DNA from: Saussurea involucrata
Taxonomy: Eukaryota > Streptophyta > Magnoliopsida > Asterales > Asteraceae
Assembly: GCA_033807775.1 (NCBI GenBank)
Contig: CM066315.1
Location: 59,860,820-59,924,819 of the forward strand
Length of the DNA stretch: 64,000 bases
Direction of reading: 5' to 3'
Under the pieces are notes generated by a model, which was not told where the DNA came from, searched no databases, and saw nothing but the letters and a program-made list of their open reading frames with translations. This document shows, piece by piece, positions 12,701-23,748 of this stretch; the stretch's first letter is position 1; each line of letters starts with the position of its first letter. Position numbers and translations under genes: made by a program.

Positions 12701-13516
12701 AGTAATTATTACCGATTCAACTCAATTTATTGTGCATTAATTTAAATGGTTTCACCCAACATGGTTCATCTTAAAAGAATTTCACATTTTATGATTTTAT
12801 CATAGATTTTGGTGTTTTAGACTTTCAGATTGATTAAGTTTAGGCCAAGAAACCCACAGTTACCAAAAACATGATTTTCAAGAAAAGCTTAAAATTTGTT
12901 CAAGTTCAACATGAGTTATGCTTATATCTAAGTAGGGCAACAAACTATATCTTACTAAAAATAAATTCTTAAGAGATTTATCAGGGCAGAAACTGGTCTA
13001 AATCTGTATAAAAAATTACTCAAAATAGTTGATAACAATTCACTAATATGAACCAAAACACTTGAACATCCCTGATGCTGCATTATGCATTCCAACAATC
13101 ACAAAATTATATTCCAAGAAAAGGGGAAAACCCCTTTTTTACAGCAAAAATGGTAGTTTTCACCATTTTTTCAATTGAGTTACAAGATTAAAGAATACAC
13201 AACAAACACAAAAATTTCACTGAAAAAGTAAAAACCCAACAAAAAAATCCAGTTTTCAGAAAACCCAAAACCAAGAAACAAAGATTTCAAAACATTAGAT
13301 GGAATTAAGCAAAAAAAATATTGAATCCCTTAAAAAAAGCAAACATAAACCCTTATTCTCTTCATAAACAATGGCATTCATCAAGAAAATCTTTAAAAAA
13401 GAAAACAAAGTATAACCAAATTTCCACAAAACCCAAGACCAAGATTGAACAAAATCAAGCAAGAAATGCAAGATTTAATCCCCTTTGTGCGATTCCATGT
13501 CTGCAGATCTGAGCCT

Positions 13517-13837
13517 CTAGTTAAAATCAACAACTTCATGCTTGTTGGTGGTCGGACCATTGCCGGAGAAGGTGACCAGAGTTAAAGGTGGTTCATCTTT
13601 GAAGATGTTGTGAACTCTGTATAAGTGTTGCCTTTTTACTTCAATATCGACTGCCATCAATCGCAAAGGGAGGGAGATGGAGCGAGGGAAAGGAAGGAAG
13701 CGACGGGGGGAAGGGGGGATACGAAAGCGAGGAAGAGGATGGAGGGTATGTAGCCGGAGATGGGCGGAGGTGGTGGTGGTTGTCGTGGAGATGTCCGAAG
13801 ATCTTGGTGGCCGGTGGAGATGTATACACGCCCACAT
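13517..13837 (-). other. Possible captured gene fragment in MULE
   Basis: A 106-codon open frame on the minus strand. It has a Ser/Thr/Pro/Arg-rich start and a more protein-like end with MAVDIEVKRQHLYRVHNIF and DEPPLTLVTFSGNG. GC content is higher than the surrounding element. I recognise no family. It may be a transduplicated host exon (Pack-MULE) or chance. Confidence 0.3.
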
Positions 13838-14132
13838 ATGTATATCTATCTACATATATAGTATAATGTTATATCGAATATAAAATATTTTATTTAATTT
13901 AATTTTAATAGAAAACGACAAAAAAATGTAAAAAGACAAAAGTACCCTTCACTTAACTGGGGTTTTTAACGGAGTTAGTGAGCAGGGACCAATTTCAAAG
14001 CGATTTCAAGACACCAATGACTATACTTGCAGTTTTTGAGGTTTAGGGACCATTTTCAAAGGTTTTGGTAAACACCAGGGACGAAATTTGTAGTTTACTC
14101 TTAAAATAAAGAACTTTATATATTATGTTATA

Positions 14133-15500
14133 GGGGCCTATTCATGAGAGATCCTAGTAAAAGGTGATAACTGTGAGATCCAATCTCAACCACAAATCAG
14201 AGATAAATTAGGAAACTATTTTATTTTGGTAATATTGACTTAAATTTTAATCAAAGGTCAATTTAGGTATTTTAAAAGTATCCTCTCTCCTCCCTCATCC
14301 CTCCTCCCTTCTCTCTCCTCTCTCCTCTCCGGCCATCTCTTCTCCGGCGATATTTTTTCCGACAAACACATGATATTACAGTGTATCACAAATCTTCAAA
14401 CATTAACTGCAGTGTTACATAATATCGCAGTGTTACACAAATCTTCAAACATTAACTGCAGTGTGTTACATTGTGATTACCATACAAAATGCACTATGAT
14501 ACCCAAAATACATACAACGATGCACAATGTAACACAGTGATATCCACTGTGTTACACTGTGATTACCATACAAATGCACTATGATACCCAAAAATAAACA
14601 CAAAGTTGCACAATGTAACACAATGATATCCACTGTGTTATACTGTGATTACCATTAAGATACATTTTGTTACATTGTAATTACCATTAAGATACACTTA
14701 AAAAACATTGTGATACATTGTGATGTTACATGTGATACATCAAAACTGTGACACATCTCTGATATTACATCTCCGACGAGATTTGCGTTACATCTCTGGC
14801 GAGATCTGAAATCAGAGAGAGAGGGGGGGGGGGGGGGGGAGAGATTGAAAATCAAAATTGTACCGTTGTCATCGTCTTAAAGATCTGTATCATTGTCTTC
14901 GGTCTTGCCTACTTATGCCGATGATTTCTTCGTCGTCTTCTTTTGCGATCTTCAGTCGTCCAAACAAACCAAAAGGAGAAGTAAATATGAAAAGGCAACC
15001 GCCGGAGAAGAGATGGCTGGAGAAGAGATGGCCGGAGATGGCGTAGAGATGGCTGTTATTAACGGTGGTGGCGCCATTTTCGGCGGCGCCATTTCCGGAG
15101 AAGAGATGGCCGGAGAAAGTGATGTGCGACGGCTGTAATATGGAGAAGGAAAAGGGAGGCTAGGCAACCGCCGGAGAAGAGATGGCCGGAGATGGCGTAG
15201 AGATGGCTATTAACAGTGGTGGCGCCATTTCCGGCGGCGCCATTTCCAGAGAAGAGATGGCCGGAGAAATGTTTGTGTGGCGGCTGTAATATGGAGAAGG
15301 AAAAGGAGGTCTAGGTTTTTGTATATGGTAGAGAGAGAGAGTAAAACATATTAATATAGTAATTATAATAGCTGTATTTTCTTTTTTACTAAAGTACCCT
15401 TTTTATTTATTTAAAATTTATATTAATTATCTTAAATGTGTGGCTCACGTTGGATCTCACAGTTATCACACTTTAAAAAGTTCTCATTTGATTACGCCCC
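14133..15500. mobile_element. Non-autonomous Mutator-like element with internal tandem repeats
   Basis: The TIRs share GATAACTGTGAGATCCAA near 14167 and its complement near 15450. The outer ends are GGGGCCTATTC at 14133 and ATTACGCCCC at 15500. The repeat TTATGTTATA on both sides (14123-14132 and 15501-15510) is a 10-bp TSD, within the MULE range. The left half has tandem units of about 100 bp built from GTTACACTGTGATTACCAT and CACTATGATACCC (14360-14720). The right half is a two-copy GC-rich repeat (about 14985-15310). The same left repeat and one TIR occur in the element at about 30998-31790. No transposase is present. Confidence 0.82.
14985..15310. repeat. Two-copy GC-rich repeat, about 160 bp unit
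   Basis: Two copies of a block starting GCAACCGCCGGAGAAGAGAT and ending GCGGCTGTAATATGGAGAAG. Each contains smaller reiterations of GAGATGGCCGGA and the palindromic GGCGCCATTT. Several short ORFs on both strands overlap it but are low-complexity products of the repeat. Confidence 0.75.
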
Positions 15501-15680
15501 TTATGTTATATTAATTAAAAAATAGAATGTATATAATAATTTATAAAGTAATTAATAAATATTGTAGTGGGGACCACTTTTGAAAGTGTAGGTGGATTGC
15601 ATGTGTGTAGAAGGTAATTGCAAAAGCTGATGTAACATAATTGAAAGTGTAAATGAATTGGATGGATGTGGATGGTCTAA

Positions 15681-16053
15681 GAGCATCTCCAACAACTTCT
15701 CTATTTTGGAGAAAATGGAGAATATGAGGATTTTGTGTTGTTTTTTTTGTTCCAACAGATTCCCAAAACTATCTCCAAAATGGAGAAAGTAAGAGAGAGA
15801 GATAGTTTTTCTCCAAATATGGAGTTAACCCAAAAAATGATTACTTAGTGAGAGCACCAATAGAAATCTTTGAAAAATAATATTTAGAGAGATAAATAGT
15901 ATTTTAATAGATAAATACAATATTTTAATATTATAATAATTATTTTTTCTCCAAAATGGGGAATCTGTTGGAGATAAATGTAATTTTTTTTAGGAATTTT
16001 GACTTTTGGTTCTCCATTTTGGAAAAATGATAGGGAAATTGTTGGAGATGTTC
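15681..16053. mobile_element. Tourist-type MITE (PIF/Harbinger)
   Basis: 373 bp with TIRs GAGCATCTCCAACAA (15681) and TTGTTGGAGATGTTC (ending 16053), flanked by TAA at 15678-15680 and 16054-16056. The left TAA also ends the large Harbinger element and the right TAA begins the next MITE. Non-coding and AT-rich. Confidence 0.88.
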
Positions 16054-16056
16054 TAA

Positions 16057-16723
16057 GGGCCTGTTTGTTTTTGGCTTAATGAGCTTAATGGCCTGTATGG
16101 CTTATTCGGTCAGCCATACAGGGGTGTTTGGTAGTGGCTTAATGAAAAATAGAGTGTCTGACCGAATAAGTTATTAGATGTTGCCTTTATTTGGTCAGCC
16201 ATGAGAATTCCAATTTTACCCCATTAAAACCCTACCAATCTCTCATTTCCTTTTCATTTATCGCCTCCCACCAAGAAATCCCCTGCAGCAACCAACGCCT
16301 CCCACCAAGAAATCCCGTGCAACATTTATCATCCTCCACATCGCCTTCTTTCAGCCGGCGGCTTCCTTCTTCTCCGACCTTCTTCTCCAGCTGCACTATC
16401 GTTCAGGTATATTTCTTCTGATTATTTTCTTATTTAGTTTTTTGATTTAATTTACTGAAATGTGTCTGATTTGATGAAGTTTTTTAATTTTAATTGTTTA
16501 ATTGATACTATTTATTGTTAAGAATAAACCATTCAGCACATTTACCAAACAGTTATGTTAATCAGTGCTTAATACACAATAAGGGTAAAATAGTCATTTC
16601 TGACGTTCAACTCGTTTGTTCAGCACGCCAAACAAACAGCAAGATATCAGAATCCAGACAGACAGATAAATCCAAACATGTATATCCGCACAGGACTTAA
16701 TGAAAAACCAACCAAACAGCCGC
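16057..16723. mobile_element. Tourist-type MITE upstream of the glutaredoxin gene
   Basis: 667 bp with TIRs GGGCCTGTTTGTTTTTGG (16057) and complementary CCAACCAAACAGCCGC (ending 16723), flanked by TAA at 16054-16056 and 16724-16726. It lies about 200 bp before the glutaredoxin start codon and so contributes to its promoter region. Inside are a second inverted motif around GGCTTATTCGGTCAGCCATA and a non-coding CT-rich stretch. Confidence 0.88.
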
Positions 16724-16756
16724 TAAGTTACTTTCCCACGTTTGCCCTTAGGCATC

Positions 16757-16762
16757 CACGTG
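16757..16762. promoter_or_regulatory. G-box / ABRE-like CACGTG
   Basis: CCACGTGGC about 165 bp before the glutaredoxin ATG matches the bZIP/bHLH G-box. It lies just outside the adjacent MITE, in original host sequence. Function is inferred from position and motif only. Confidence 0.4.
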
Positions 16763-16926
16763 GCAACTCGATTGCCAAAAAGATAGTGCAAGGAAAGGAC
16801 GCAAGGTACAAGTATCAATGCATGATGTACACAACTCTTTTAAGGGAAAAATTCCTCGTGCATAGCGTTGAAAGGATTCATTCAGATCAAAAGCCGAAAG
16901 CCTAGGGTTCCGGCGAAGGTGAAGCC

Positions 16927-19900
16927 ATGTGGAGACGAGCTTCTTCTAAACTCTTAACTCTCCGATTTGTTGCCAGACCTAATCGTCTCGTTACTTCATC
17001 GCTGTCGCCGGTGACTGTTCGGCAATCCGCGACTTTTGTCACTCGTCACTATTCGGTATGTATGTTGTAATAGCGTCTTGTTCAACTTCATCTCCCTTGT
17101 TTTTTGATTTATAGTTCCAAGTTAGGGCTATAAGCTCTTTTAGTTTCAAGGTGTTAAAACTCCCTCCGTCTGAATAAGTATTTTGGCTATGGCGAATAAC
17201 TGAAAGCATCTAATTTTGAATATGGTAATATGTAGGTTTGCTTGAATTAGTCACCTCAGAAGTGGATTTCTCTTTTAGATACGGCTGGGAACATAGAGGT
17301 TGAATGAATTTGTCATTTTACATTTGGATTACTCAAGTAGGTGGTGTCTTTACAACATTGTTCTGGATTGTTGTTCTTCAACCTAGAAAAGGGTAAAATG
17401 TGAAATATTGACATTGAAATCTTGCTTTGGCTGTTCTAAGCATGTTATAGGAGCTATGTTTTTAAGTATGAGGCGTTTGATCATGATTTGCAGAAATGGA
17501 AATCTGTTTTAACATGTCACCTAATTGGATGATCAGCTTCATGGTCATGGGGCATCCTCCTCTAGAAGTTAATCCTATGCGTCTACTAGTGTGGTATGAT
17601 AGATGTTTTAGAAGTTGAATGTAGTTGGTTAGGCTCCATGTTTCGCCCACTCATAATCGGATAATAGGACACTGCATCTTGAAGAGCAAATATGGTTAAA
17701 GAAGTCCACTCTTGAGCAGGCTAATCCAAGCAAACCTAGATGGTATCAGATTCAAAATTGACACCGATGCTTTCAGTTTTATCTACAAATTTGTTTCTAA
17801 ATTTCTATAATACTTATTTTCGCTAGAGCCAAAATACTTCTTATAGGTGCTGAAGGGATTCAGATGGAGAGAGTTTTGGTTAAAATTAAGTATACTTTTA
17901 GCCAACTCTCCATGCTTCGGCTCACTAATAATTGGATAATAGAGACGCTGCATCCAGATGATCAAATATCGTTCACTTGATGCAGCTTTTTATTATCTAG
18001 TTGCATATTTCTTTGTTTACCATTCTTATATAGTTAATTAGATGGTAGCAGTTGCTAAAGGGATTTATTTTATTCGAAAGTATTGATGCTTAATACCAAT
18101 TTTGTATGTTCTTCCATAAATTGTATGCAACTTGTTAGGCCTCTGGACCGTTCTTGCAGCATGGAATGCGATTTTCGACTAGTGTGCCTAATGATCCTGA
18201 TACACATAATGATTTTAAGCCCACAAATAAGCTTGAGAATTCCGAAGTTACTCTAAAGGATATCGTTGAACAGGTTCGTGGTTGTTGATCTGTGTATCCT
18301 GAACCTCTTTGTATAAGATGTTTTTTTTCCGAGGTAATGACATCTGTTAATTCAATGTGTAGGATGTCAAGGATAACCAAGTGATGATTTACATGAAAGG
18401 GGATCCAGAGCAACCACGGTGTGGATTCAGCTCGTTAGCAGTCAGAGTGTTGAGTGAATATCGTAAGTAATCAAATCATCAAATCTTCACTTCTTGTTTG
18501 AAGATATTTTCAACATGACATTTTTATATTTCTATCTATTTTCCTTTTATCAACTTAAAATAATTTCCCTAGTATGTGATTAGCATAGATAGTCCCCGAT
18601 GTCATGCTCAGTAGTCTACCACTCACTCTTAGTCCTAGATGTGGAGAAACATAGCAATCAGTGGCGGACCCAATATTTTTGTCGAGCGCCTGCACCTTTA
18701 AGGTGGATTAAAGGACTGTAAAGCCGTCCGATGCGTTAGCCTAACTCCACCTTTTCGAAGGATTTTTTCTAAAGGTTTTTGGTTGATTTCAAGAGATATT
18801 CTAATGTTTTTTGGTTGATTTCAAGAGATATTCTTATGTTTTTTGGTTGATTTCAAGAGATATTCTTATGTTTTTTGGTTGATTTCGTTCGTTTTTTTGG
18901 TTGATTTTGAGAGACTTTTTCAGTTTTTTGGTTGATGTCCCTTGTATTTTTTAAATCCTGCAGCACCCCTAGAAGTACATTGATGGTCTATTTTTTCTTT
19001 TCGCCCCTACAATTCGTAAAGTACATTGATGGTCTATTTTCCGTGTTTTGGAGCCCAAACTAGTCCCTCCATTTAACACCGTTAAAATTTCTCCGTTAAA
19101 TGCATCATGTGCCCCTCACGTGAAGGGCACTTTTTATCATTTTACCCTTTCTTCTTCTCCACGCCGCCTTCCTCTTCAACCAAGATGATGCACCACGCCA
19201 CTCACCACCAGTCAAGGTTCTAAAAGGCGTGAGACGTGGCGACGAGGTCAAGCCTCAAGCCTTACGAGTTACGGCAAGGCCATGGCGTTTTCCAAGGCAT
19301 GGCTTAAGGCGGAAAATCTGTATATTAGTACAGAATTTTTAAAACTATTTTATAAATAAAGCACATATACTATACATATAATATTAATCTTTAATTTATA
19401 ATTGTCTAAATTTATTTGTCTGCTGAGTTAGAAGGCAGTTGTCTGTTGAGAAAGCAAAACTGAACAACCAATTTTGAAGGGACAAAAGGCTGGATAGAAC
19501 TAGACTGCTTCGGTTTAGCTTGAAGGTTTTATAGATTGCTGTATCAGCTGTCAACCTCTAGTCTAATGATCAATTCATGGTTTATGGATTGTATTTAACC
19601 TTTTCATCCACATGATCTTAAGGTATTTGGCCATAGGGGCTTATCATTTGAGAACCCAGGAAGTTGTGAGAACCCTGAGAACCATATTTCATATGATATT
19701 TTTTCATCTAAGGCTAGGATTTAGGATATTGATAAAAATATTTTTGTTTCACAATGTGAACCTTTTTGGCCTGTTTATGAAACAAAACTTACATGTGAAA
19801 TTTCACATTGTGAACCCAATACATATGAAGCAAATAGATTGTGAAACAAATATATGTTAATCAATACATTATATGGAAAAAGAATCATGTGAAATAGTAC

Positions 19901-22100
19901 CTTATCGTAGAAGTTCTTACGATTATCACAATATATGGGATTCTCATTCCCCTATGGTGTGTAGCTCAGTTGGCAAAGGAGCGGAGCTCAGTCGGTAGTT
20001 GAAAGAGGAACGCTTGAAAGCATAGGACAGGAACAACCGATAAGTAGACCTATTTGATGGAACTGAACATCATTCATACAGTTTCTAGAAGCATATTTAA
20101 ATGTTGTCCACCATCGTTCTGATATTTTTATCGGTTCTTGGAGATATACCGGTCATGCAAGGGTTATTTGAAAAGTAAAGGGTAAATATGGAAATGTGAA
20201 AGACGGGTAGGAGGTCGTTAATTGCCAAATGTTGTTGAATTTAGCATATGAGCATTCTTTGGTTCTCTTCCCTGCTTCTTTTAATCATTTCAAGTTGGAT
20301 TTATTGCAGGAGTCCCTATACATTCCAGAAACATATTGGAAGATCCTGAGCTTAAGAATGCTGTAAAAGCTTTCAGGTAACAAGTACTTTCCTTGCAGTT
20401 ATGTTGCTTAATTTACTCCCTCCGTCTAAAAAATAAGTGTCTACGTTACTATTTGTTTGTTCTAAAATAAGTGTCCACTTTCAAAAGTGAATCTCTACTT
20501 TCCTATTTTACCCTTAGGGGGTGTTAGGGATTGCTTATTTTCTTGACTTATTTGCTTATTGCTTTTCCTCACCGCAAATAAGCTATTTTTAGTGTTTGGA
20601 TTGGAAAAAAGAAAAGTGCTTATGACTTTTCCCCACCATAAATAAGCTGTTTTTGATAACTTAATCCATTCTAACTTATTTGAAACTGCTTATAACTTAT
20701 TTGTCCAAATTACATTTTTACCCCCAACTCCATTTTAGCACGACATAAGTTGATAAGCACTTTTAAAAATAAGCATAAGTTGTTTTAAATAAGCAATCCC
20801 AAACACCCCCTTGATTACGAGATACAGAAATTTTCTCTATCTACAATTAAGGGTAAAAATGTCCTTTTGTTAATTAAAAAGTGTAATAATTACACGGGCG
20901 GAGTAGTAATAGTGCACTGCTTGAATTTTAGCCTTTTTGGTATTGGGTACCACAAAACCTACCTCGTTGTGACCGAACAGGTTGGGCCTTAGTTTCTAAC
21001 ATGGAACGTTAGGAATCATCTTTATATTATTACTATTATTCTTAAAGAAAAATACATAAAAAGGCAATGAATTTTGCCTTAATTTTTTTTACTATTAACG
21101 TAACAAAGTTTCAAAATTTTCTATTGTTACTCGTTTTGACCGTAACATGCTAATTTTGTAAAGTTTGACGACATGGGTGCAAGTTTATCATCTACATCGC
21201 CGTTACCTTTTGTAAACATTTCTTAAACCTTTTGTAAACAAATATTCATCTCATAAAATGTTAGAAGATCGATAGCTTAGCGGTCAAAATAGGAAAATTT
21301 AAAACTTAATTACATCGATTGATAAAAAAATTGTTAGTTACACTAGTTCCTATACTTATTGTTGCATTCATGTGTTTTTTCTTCAGTTTAAGTAATATTA
21401 TTAGGATCTCCATTGCGTTTGCATTCTTTCTTAGAATTCTATTGATGTTCTTGGTTATTTATTGTGGCCTTGTGGGTATGTTGACTCCGATGGCACTGGG
21501 ATCTGGGGGGCTAAAATGGTCATTTGTTTTAATTCACACCGACAACTTAATCCATTCGGGCCAGATGAAAAAACAAACACCTTAGGCATATAGAAAATAC
21601 TTTTACATTTCCCTTTTTGCCCCTTATATTTTTTAGAGTAAATTACGATTTTTTCCCTGAGGTTTGTTAATAAATTCAATTTTACTCCATATGGTTTGCA
21701 GTTTATTGCTATTTTCGTCCTTGGACCAATTTCTATTATAAGTATTAGGGACTAAAACAGTAAAGAATTGTAAATCATAAAGATGAAAATAGCGATGAAT
21801 AACAAACCATAGGGATGAAAACCGTAATATCTAAACCACAGGACGAAACAGATCTTTAATAGACATAAGAAACATGAGGCGCGTACTGTTTGTGTGCAGC
21901 ATGTGGCCGACATTTCCACAGATATTCATCAATGGAGAATTCATCGGAGGATCAGACATTATCCTTAATATGCATCAGGCTAGTTTCTCTGCACATTTTA
22001 AGGAAGGTGTTTGTATAATGTTTTATATATCTAAAATTTTTTTGGCCTTGTGCAGAATGGTGAACTGAAGGAGAAAATAAAGGCAGTTTCCAAGGAGTAG
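16927..22100 (+). CDS. GRXS15: Mitochondrial monothiol glutaredoxin, CGFS type (GRXS15-like)
   Basis: Probably transfers or holds iron-sulfur clusters with glutathione in the mitochondrial matrix, the role of plant GRXS15. I read six exons: 16927-17055, 18139-18273, 18363-18462, 20310-20376, 21900-21978 and 22056-22100. They join in frame to 184 residues. The start MWRRASSKLL with many Arg/Ser and few acids is a mitochondrial presequence. The domain begins near residue 80. It has Lys100, the active-site CGFS at 108-111 (single Cys, monothiol), WPTFPQIF at 146-153 and GGSDI at 160-164 for glutathione binding. The length is slightly above the usual 169 because of a longer N-terminus. The first four introns have GT-AG edges; intron 5 (21979-22055) best fits a GC donor, which keeps the family alignment NMHQ then NGELKEK. 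Introns 3 and 4 hold repeats and MITEs. Confidence 0.93.
18768..18945. repeat. Minisatellite in glutaredoxin intron 3
   Basis: About five copies of a 33-34 bp unit containing TTTTTTGGTTGATTTCAAGA and GATATTCTTATG; the last two copies diverge. Non-coding and intronic. Confidence 0.85.
19958..20030 (+). repeat. tRNA-like A-box sequence, possible SINE remnant
   Basis: GTAGCTCAGTTGGCAAAGGA resembles the 5' part of a tRNA and the A box of a tRNA-derived SINE. A second, similar GAGCTCAGTCGGTAG follows closely. I see no B box, no full cloverleaf and no 3' tail, so this is not a functional tRNA gene. Confidence 0.3.
20416..20906. mobile_element. Stowaway-type MITE in glutaredoxin intron 4
   Basis: The left end CTCCCTCCGTCTAAAAAATA follows TA (20414-20415). 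The right end ACGGGCGGAGTAG precedes TA (20907-20908). CTCCCTCCGTC ends with a TA TSD are the hallmark of Stowaway (Tc1/Mariner) MITEs. It is interrupted by a second MITE at 20517-20810. Confidence 0.78.
20517..20810. mobile_element. MITE nested inside the Stowaway element
   Basis: 294 bp with TIRs GGGGGTGTTAGGGATTGCTT and AAGCAATCCCAAACACCCCC. The flanks are TTA on the left and TTG on the right, an imperfect 3-bp TSD suggesting a Tourist (PIF/Harbinger) type; an hAT origin is not excluded. It splits the Stowaway MITE into about 100 bp on each side. Confidence 0.75.
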
Positions 22101-22544
22101 ACGTATATCGCTTGCTTGCTTGCTTGCATTTAATCAAATAACATTCATGTTAAACATAAGCTAGTGTACGTTTTTAAAATAAATTATGTTATGTTACTAT
22201 TAGACGTTTGCCGTATATGCTGCAAGGAGAAATTTAAATTCTTCTTTTTTGGGTAACCATGGATGCACCTCCCTTAGCAAGCACGAAAGGGTAGGGTTTT
22301 AAATGCTATCTTCTGTGGGGTTCTTGTATGCACCTAGAAATGCCTACAGCATGCAAGAAAAAAGGACCCCATCTTTGTTTAAAGTTATGTACGGTTTTAT
22401 GGCTGTGTGCTTATTTATTATAGGTGGGCACATGTATGGTTTGGTTCACAATGGTGTTCGTATTATGCTCTCTGTATCTTTATATCATGCCACAGTTTTG
22501 GTTTGTAAAATTGACTTTCATTCGACTAAACAAATCAGGTAAAC

Positions 22545-22716
22545 ACTTTTCTGAAAGCGTCTCTTACCCGGTAAGCGCTAACCGCATAAGCGTCTCCCTC
22601 ACTTATCGGGTAAGAACTTAACCTCAGTTGTTGTCATGTCTCTTATTGGGTGGGTAAGATTCTCGATAAGTGACCCTCTAAGCACTTACCCGGTAAGCGT
22701 TTGGAGAACGACTCCT
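22545..22716. mobile_element. MITE with CTTACCCGGTAAGCG ends, copy 1
   Basis: Near both ends is the palindromic CTTACCCGGTAAGCG, here GTCTCTTACCCGGTAAGCGC and CACTTACCCGGTAAGCGTTT. The same family occurs at about 23227-23352 and 51788-51993. Exact ends and TSDs are not clear. Confidence 0.5.
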
Positions 22717-23226
22717 AAATAATAAATGCAAACGGGTGTGATCATCAACCATATGCCACATCGTCCTTTAAGGGTGCTCATTTAGAAGAAGCATTGCAAG
22801 TATAGAAAAGCAAATCAATTGACAATTAAAAACCAAATTGCCAATGTTATATATTATTAGTTAAAGCTATTAACAAGCAGCAGACTGTTTGGAAAAAAAA
22901 TTTGAGCAGCAACACAAATTGTGGGTTTGTCCAGCATATCCCAACCACAAATACTTCATCAAACAGAAGACCCCCAATCCAGAGCCAAAGAAATTACCAT
23001 ACGAAAATGTAAACAAGACGACGAAAAAGAAAAAGAAGAAAAATAAGGGGCAGGAAGCATGCACCTCCAACCTGCAAAGCAAACAACAAGATCCCAGATC
23101 AGATCATCAGCATACCCTGAATATATATTCACAAATGATGATGGCTGCGGATAATGAAGAAGTCATATGGGTGCAAACGTAATTTTCAAGTCATACCAAA
23201 TACTTTTGAGACCCAGATAAGCAACT

Positions 23227-23352
23227 GGTAAGAGACTGTCAAAGATGATGGTGTTTACCAGCAATCTTACCGAGCCATTTTGCTGACCGGTAATCTTACT
23301 GGGTAAGTGAGATCAGAGCTTACCCAGTCTGTGTCGGTAAATGGCCCCTTTG
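23227..23352. mobile_element. MITE fragment of the TTACCCGGTAA family, copy 2
   Basis: Degenerate copy with GCTGACCGGTAATCTTACTG and CTTACCCAGTCTGTGTCGGT. It is related to 22545-22716 and 51788-51993, but its ends are eroded. Confidence 0.35.
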
Positions 23353-23469
23353 CCTTATAGCTCAGGCATAGGAAAATATAATAATCAAGGTTTGACAGCC
23401 CAAGATGCTGGTTGGATGCATCTATAAAATGAGTTTTCAATTAGGTTAGGTGCATGACCTTTTAAAAGG

Positions 23470-23748
23470 AAATTAATTGTTTGGCTGTTGCTGAATGGTT
23501 TGATGTAGGATGATTAGGTTGTCAGAATGAATGATTAAAAGGCTCTTATGATATAGTGCAAAATGAAATATGGTTATTGGTAATTGTTCATAATGAAATT
23601 AGGGCGCCGAATGGTTAGGGAGGCCCAAGATACAAAATCATTCAGAGGATTTTAGAACCATTAAGAGGTAGACTTTTTTTGCCAAACAAGATTCACCTCT
23701 TAGCGATTCAGATGTTGCCTATTAAGAGGTAAACAAACAACCCCTAAC
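23470..23748. mobile_element. MITE, about 280 bp, related to copy in HIR intron 4
   Basis: Begins near TGTTTGGCTGTTGCTGAATG and ends near GAGGTAAACAAACAACCCC. The reverse complement matches 36065-36343 along most of its length, with shared blocks such as CATTAAGAGG and AAATCATTCAGAGG. GGGG(C/T)TGTTTG termini suggest a Tourist or hAT MITE. The TSD was not established. Confidence 0.6.

Larger units (their letters stand above)
12252..14100. mobile_element. Mutator-like element with long TIRs
   Basis: The ends are long inverted repeats of about 200 bp or more, starting GAGTAAACTACAAATTTCGT at 12252 and ending with its complement at 14100. They are flanked by an exact 9-bp TSD TTAAAATAA (12243-12251 and 14101-14109), diagnostic of a MULE. 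There is no transposase. The centre holds CCACCA/GGTGGTCTTCTCC reiterations (12505-12700), AT-rich DNA, and a GC-rich segment (13517-13837) with an open minus frame of 106 codons that could be a captured gene fragment. It is inserted in the 3' part of the Harbinger element. Confidence 0.88.
803..15677 (+). mobile_element. PIF/Harbinger DNA transposon with nested insertions
   Basis: The ends are inverted: GACCATCCACAT begins at 803 and ATGTGGATGGTC ends at 15677. Both are flanked by TAA (800-802 and 15678-15680), the 3-bp TSD typical of PIF/Harbinger. The element contains a plant Harbinger-type DDE transposase gene split by later insertions. Removing the LTR element (2637-11646) and two MULEs (12252-14100, 14133-15500) with their TSDs leaves about 2.6 kb. 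I see no separate Myb-like second ORF, so the element was probably already reduced. The terminal match is short, but the correct TSD and the transposase inside support the call. Confidence 0.8.

Noticed and set aside
14858..15167. Coding ORFs in the GC-rich MULE segment
   Set aside because: Low-complexity reiterations on both strands with no conserved domain.
19958..20030. Possible tRNA gene
   Set aside because: Only the A-box half is tRNA-like; no anticodon arm or B box.
22303..22621. ORFs with hydrophobic segments downstream of the glutaredoxin gene
   Set aside because: No recognisable family, two overlapping frames of similar length, and MITE sequence at the 3' end; best explained as chance.
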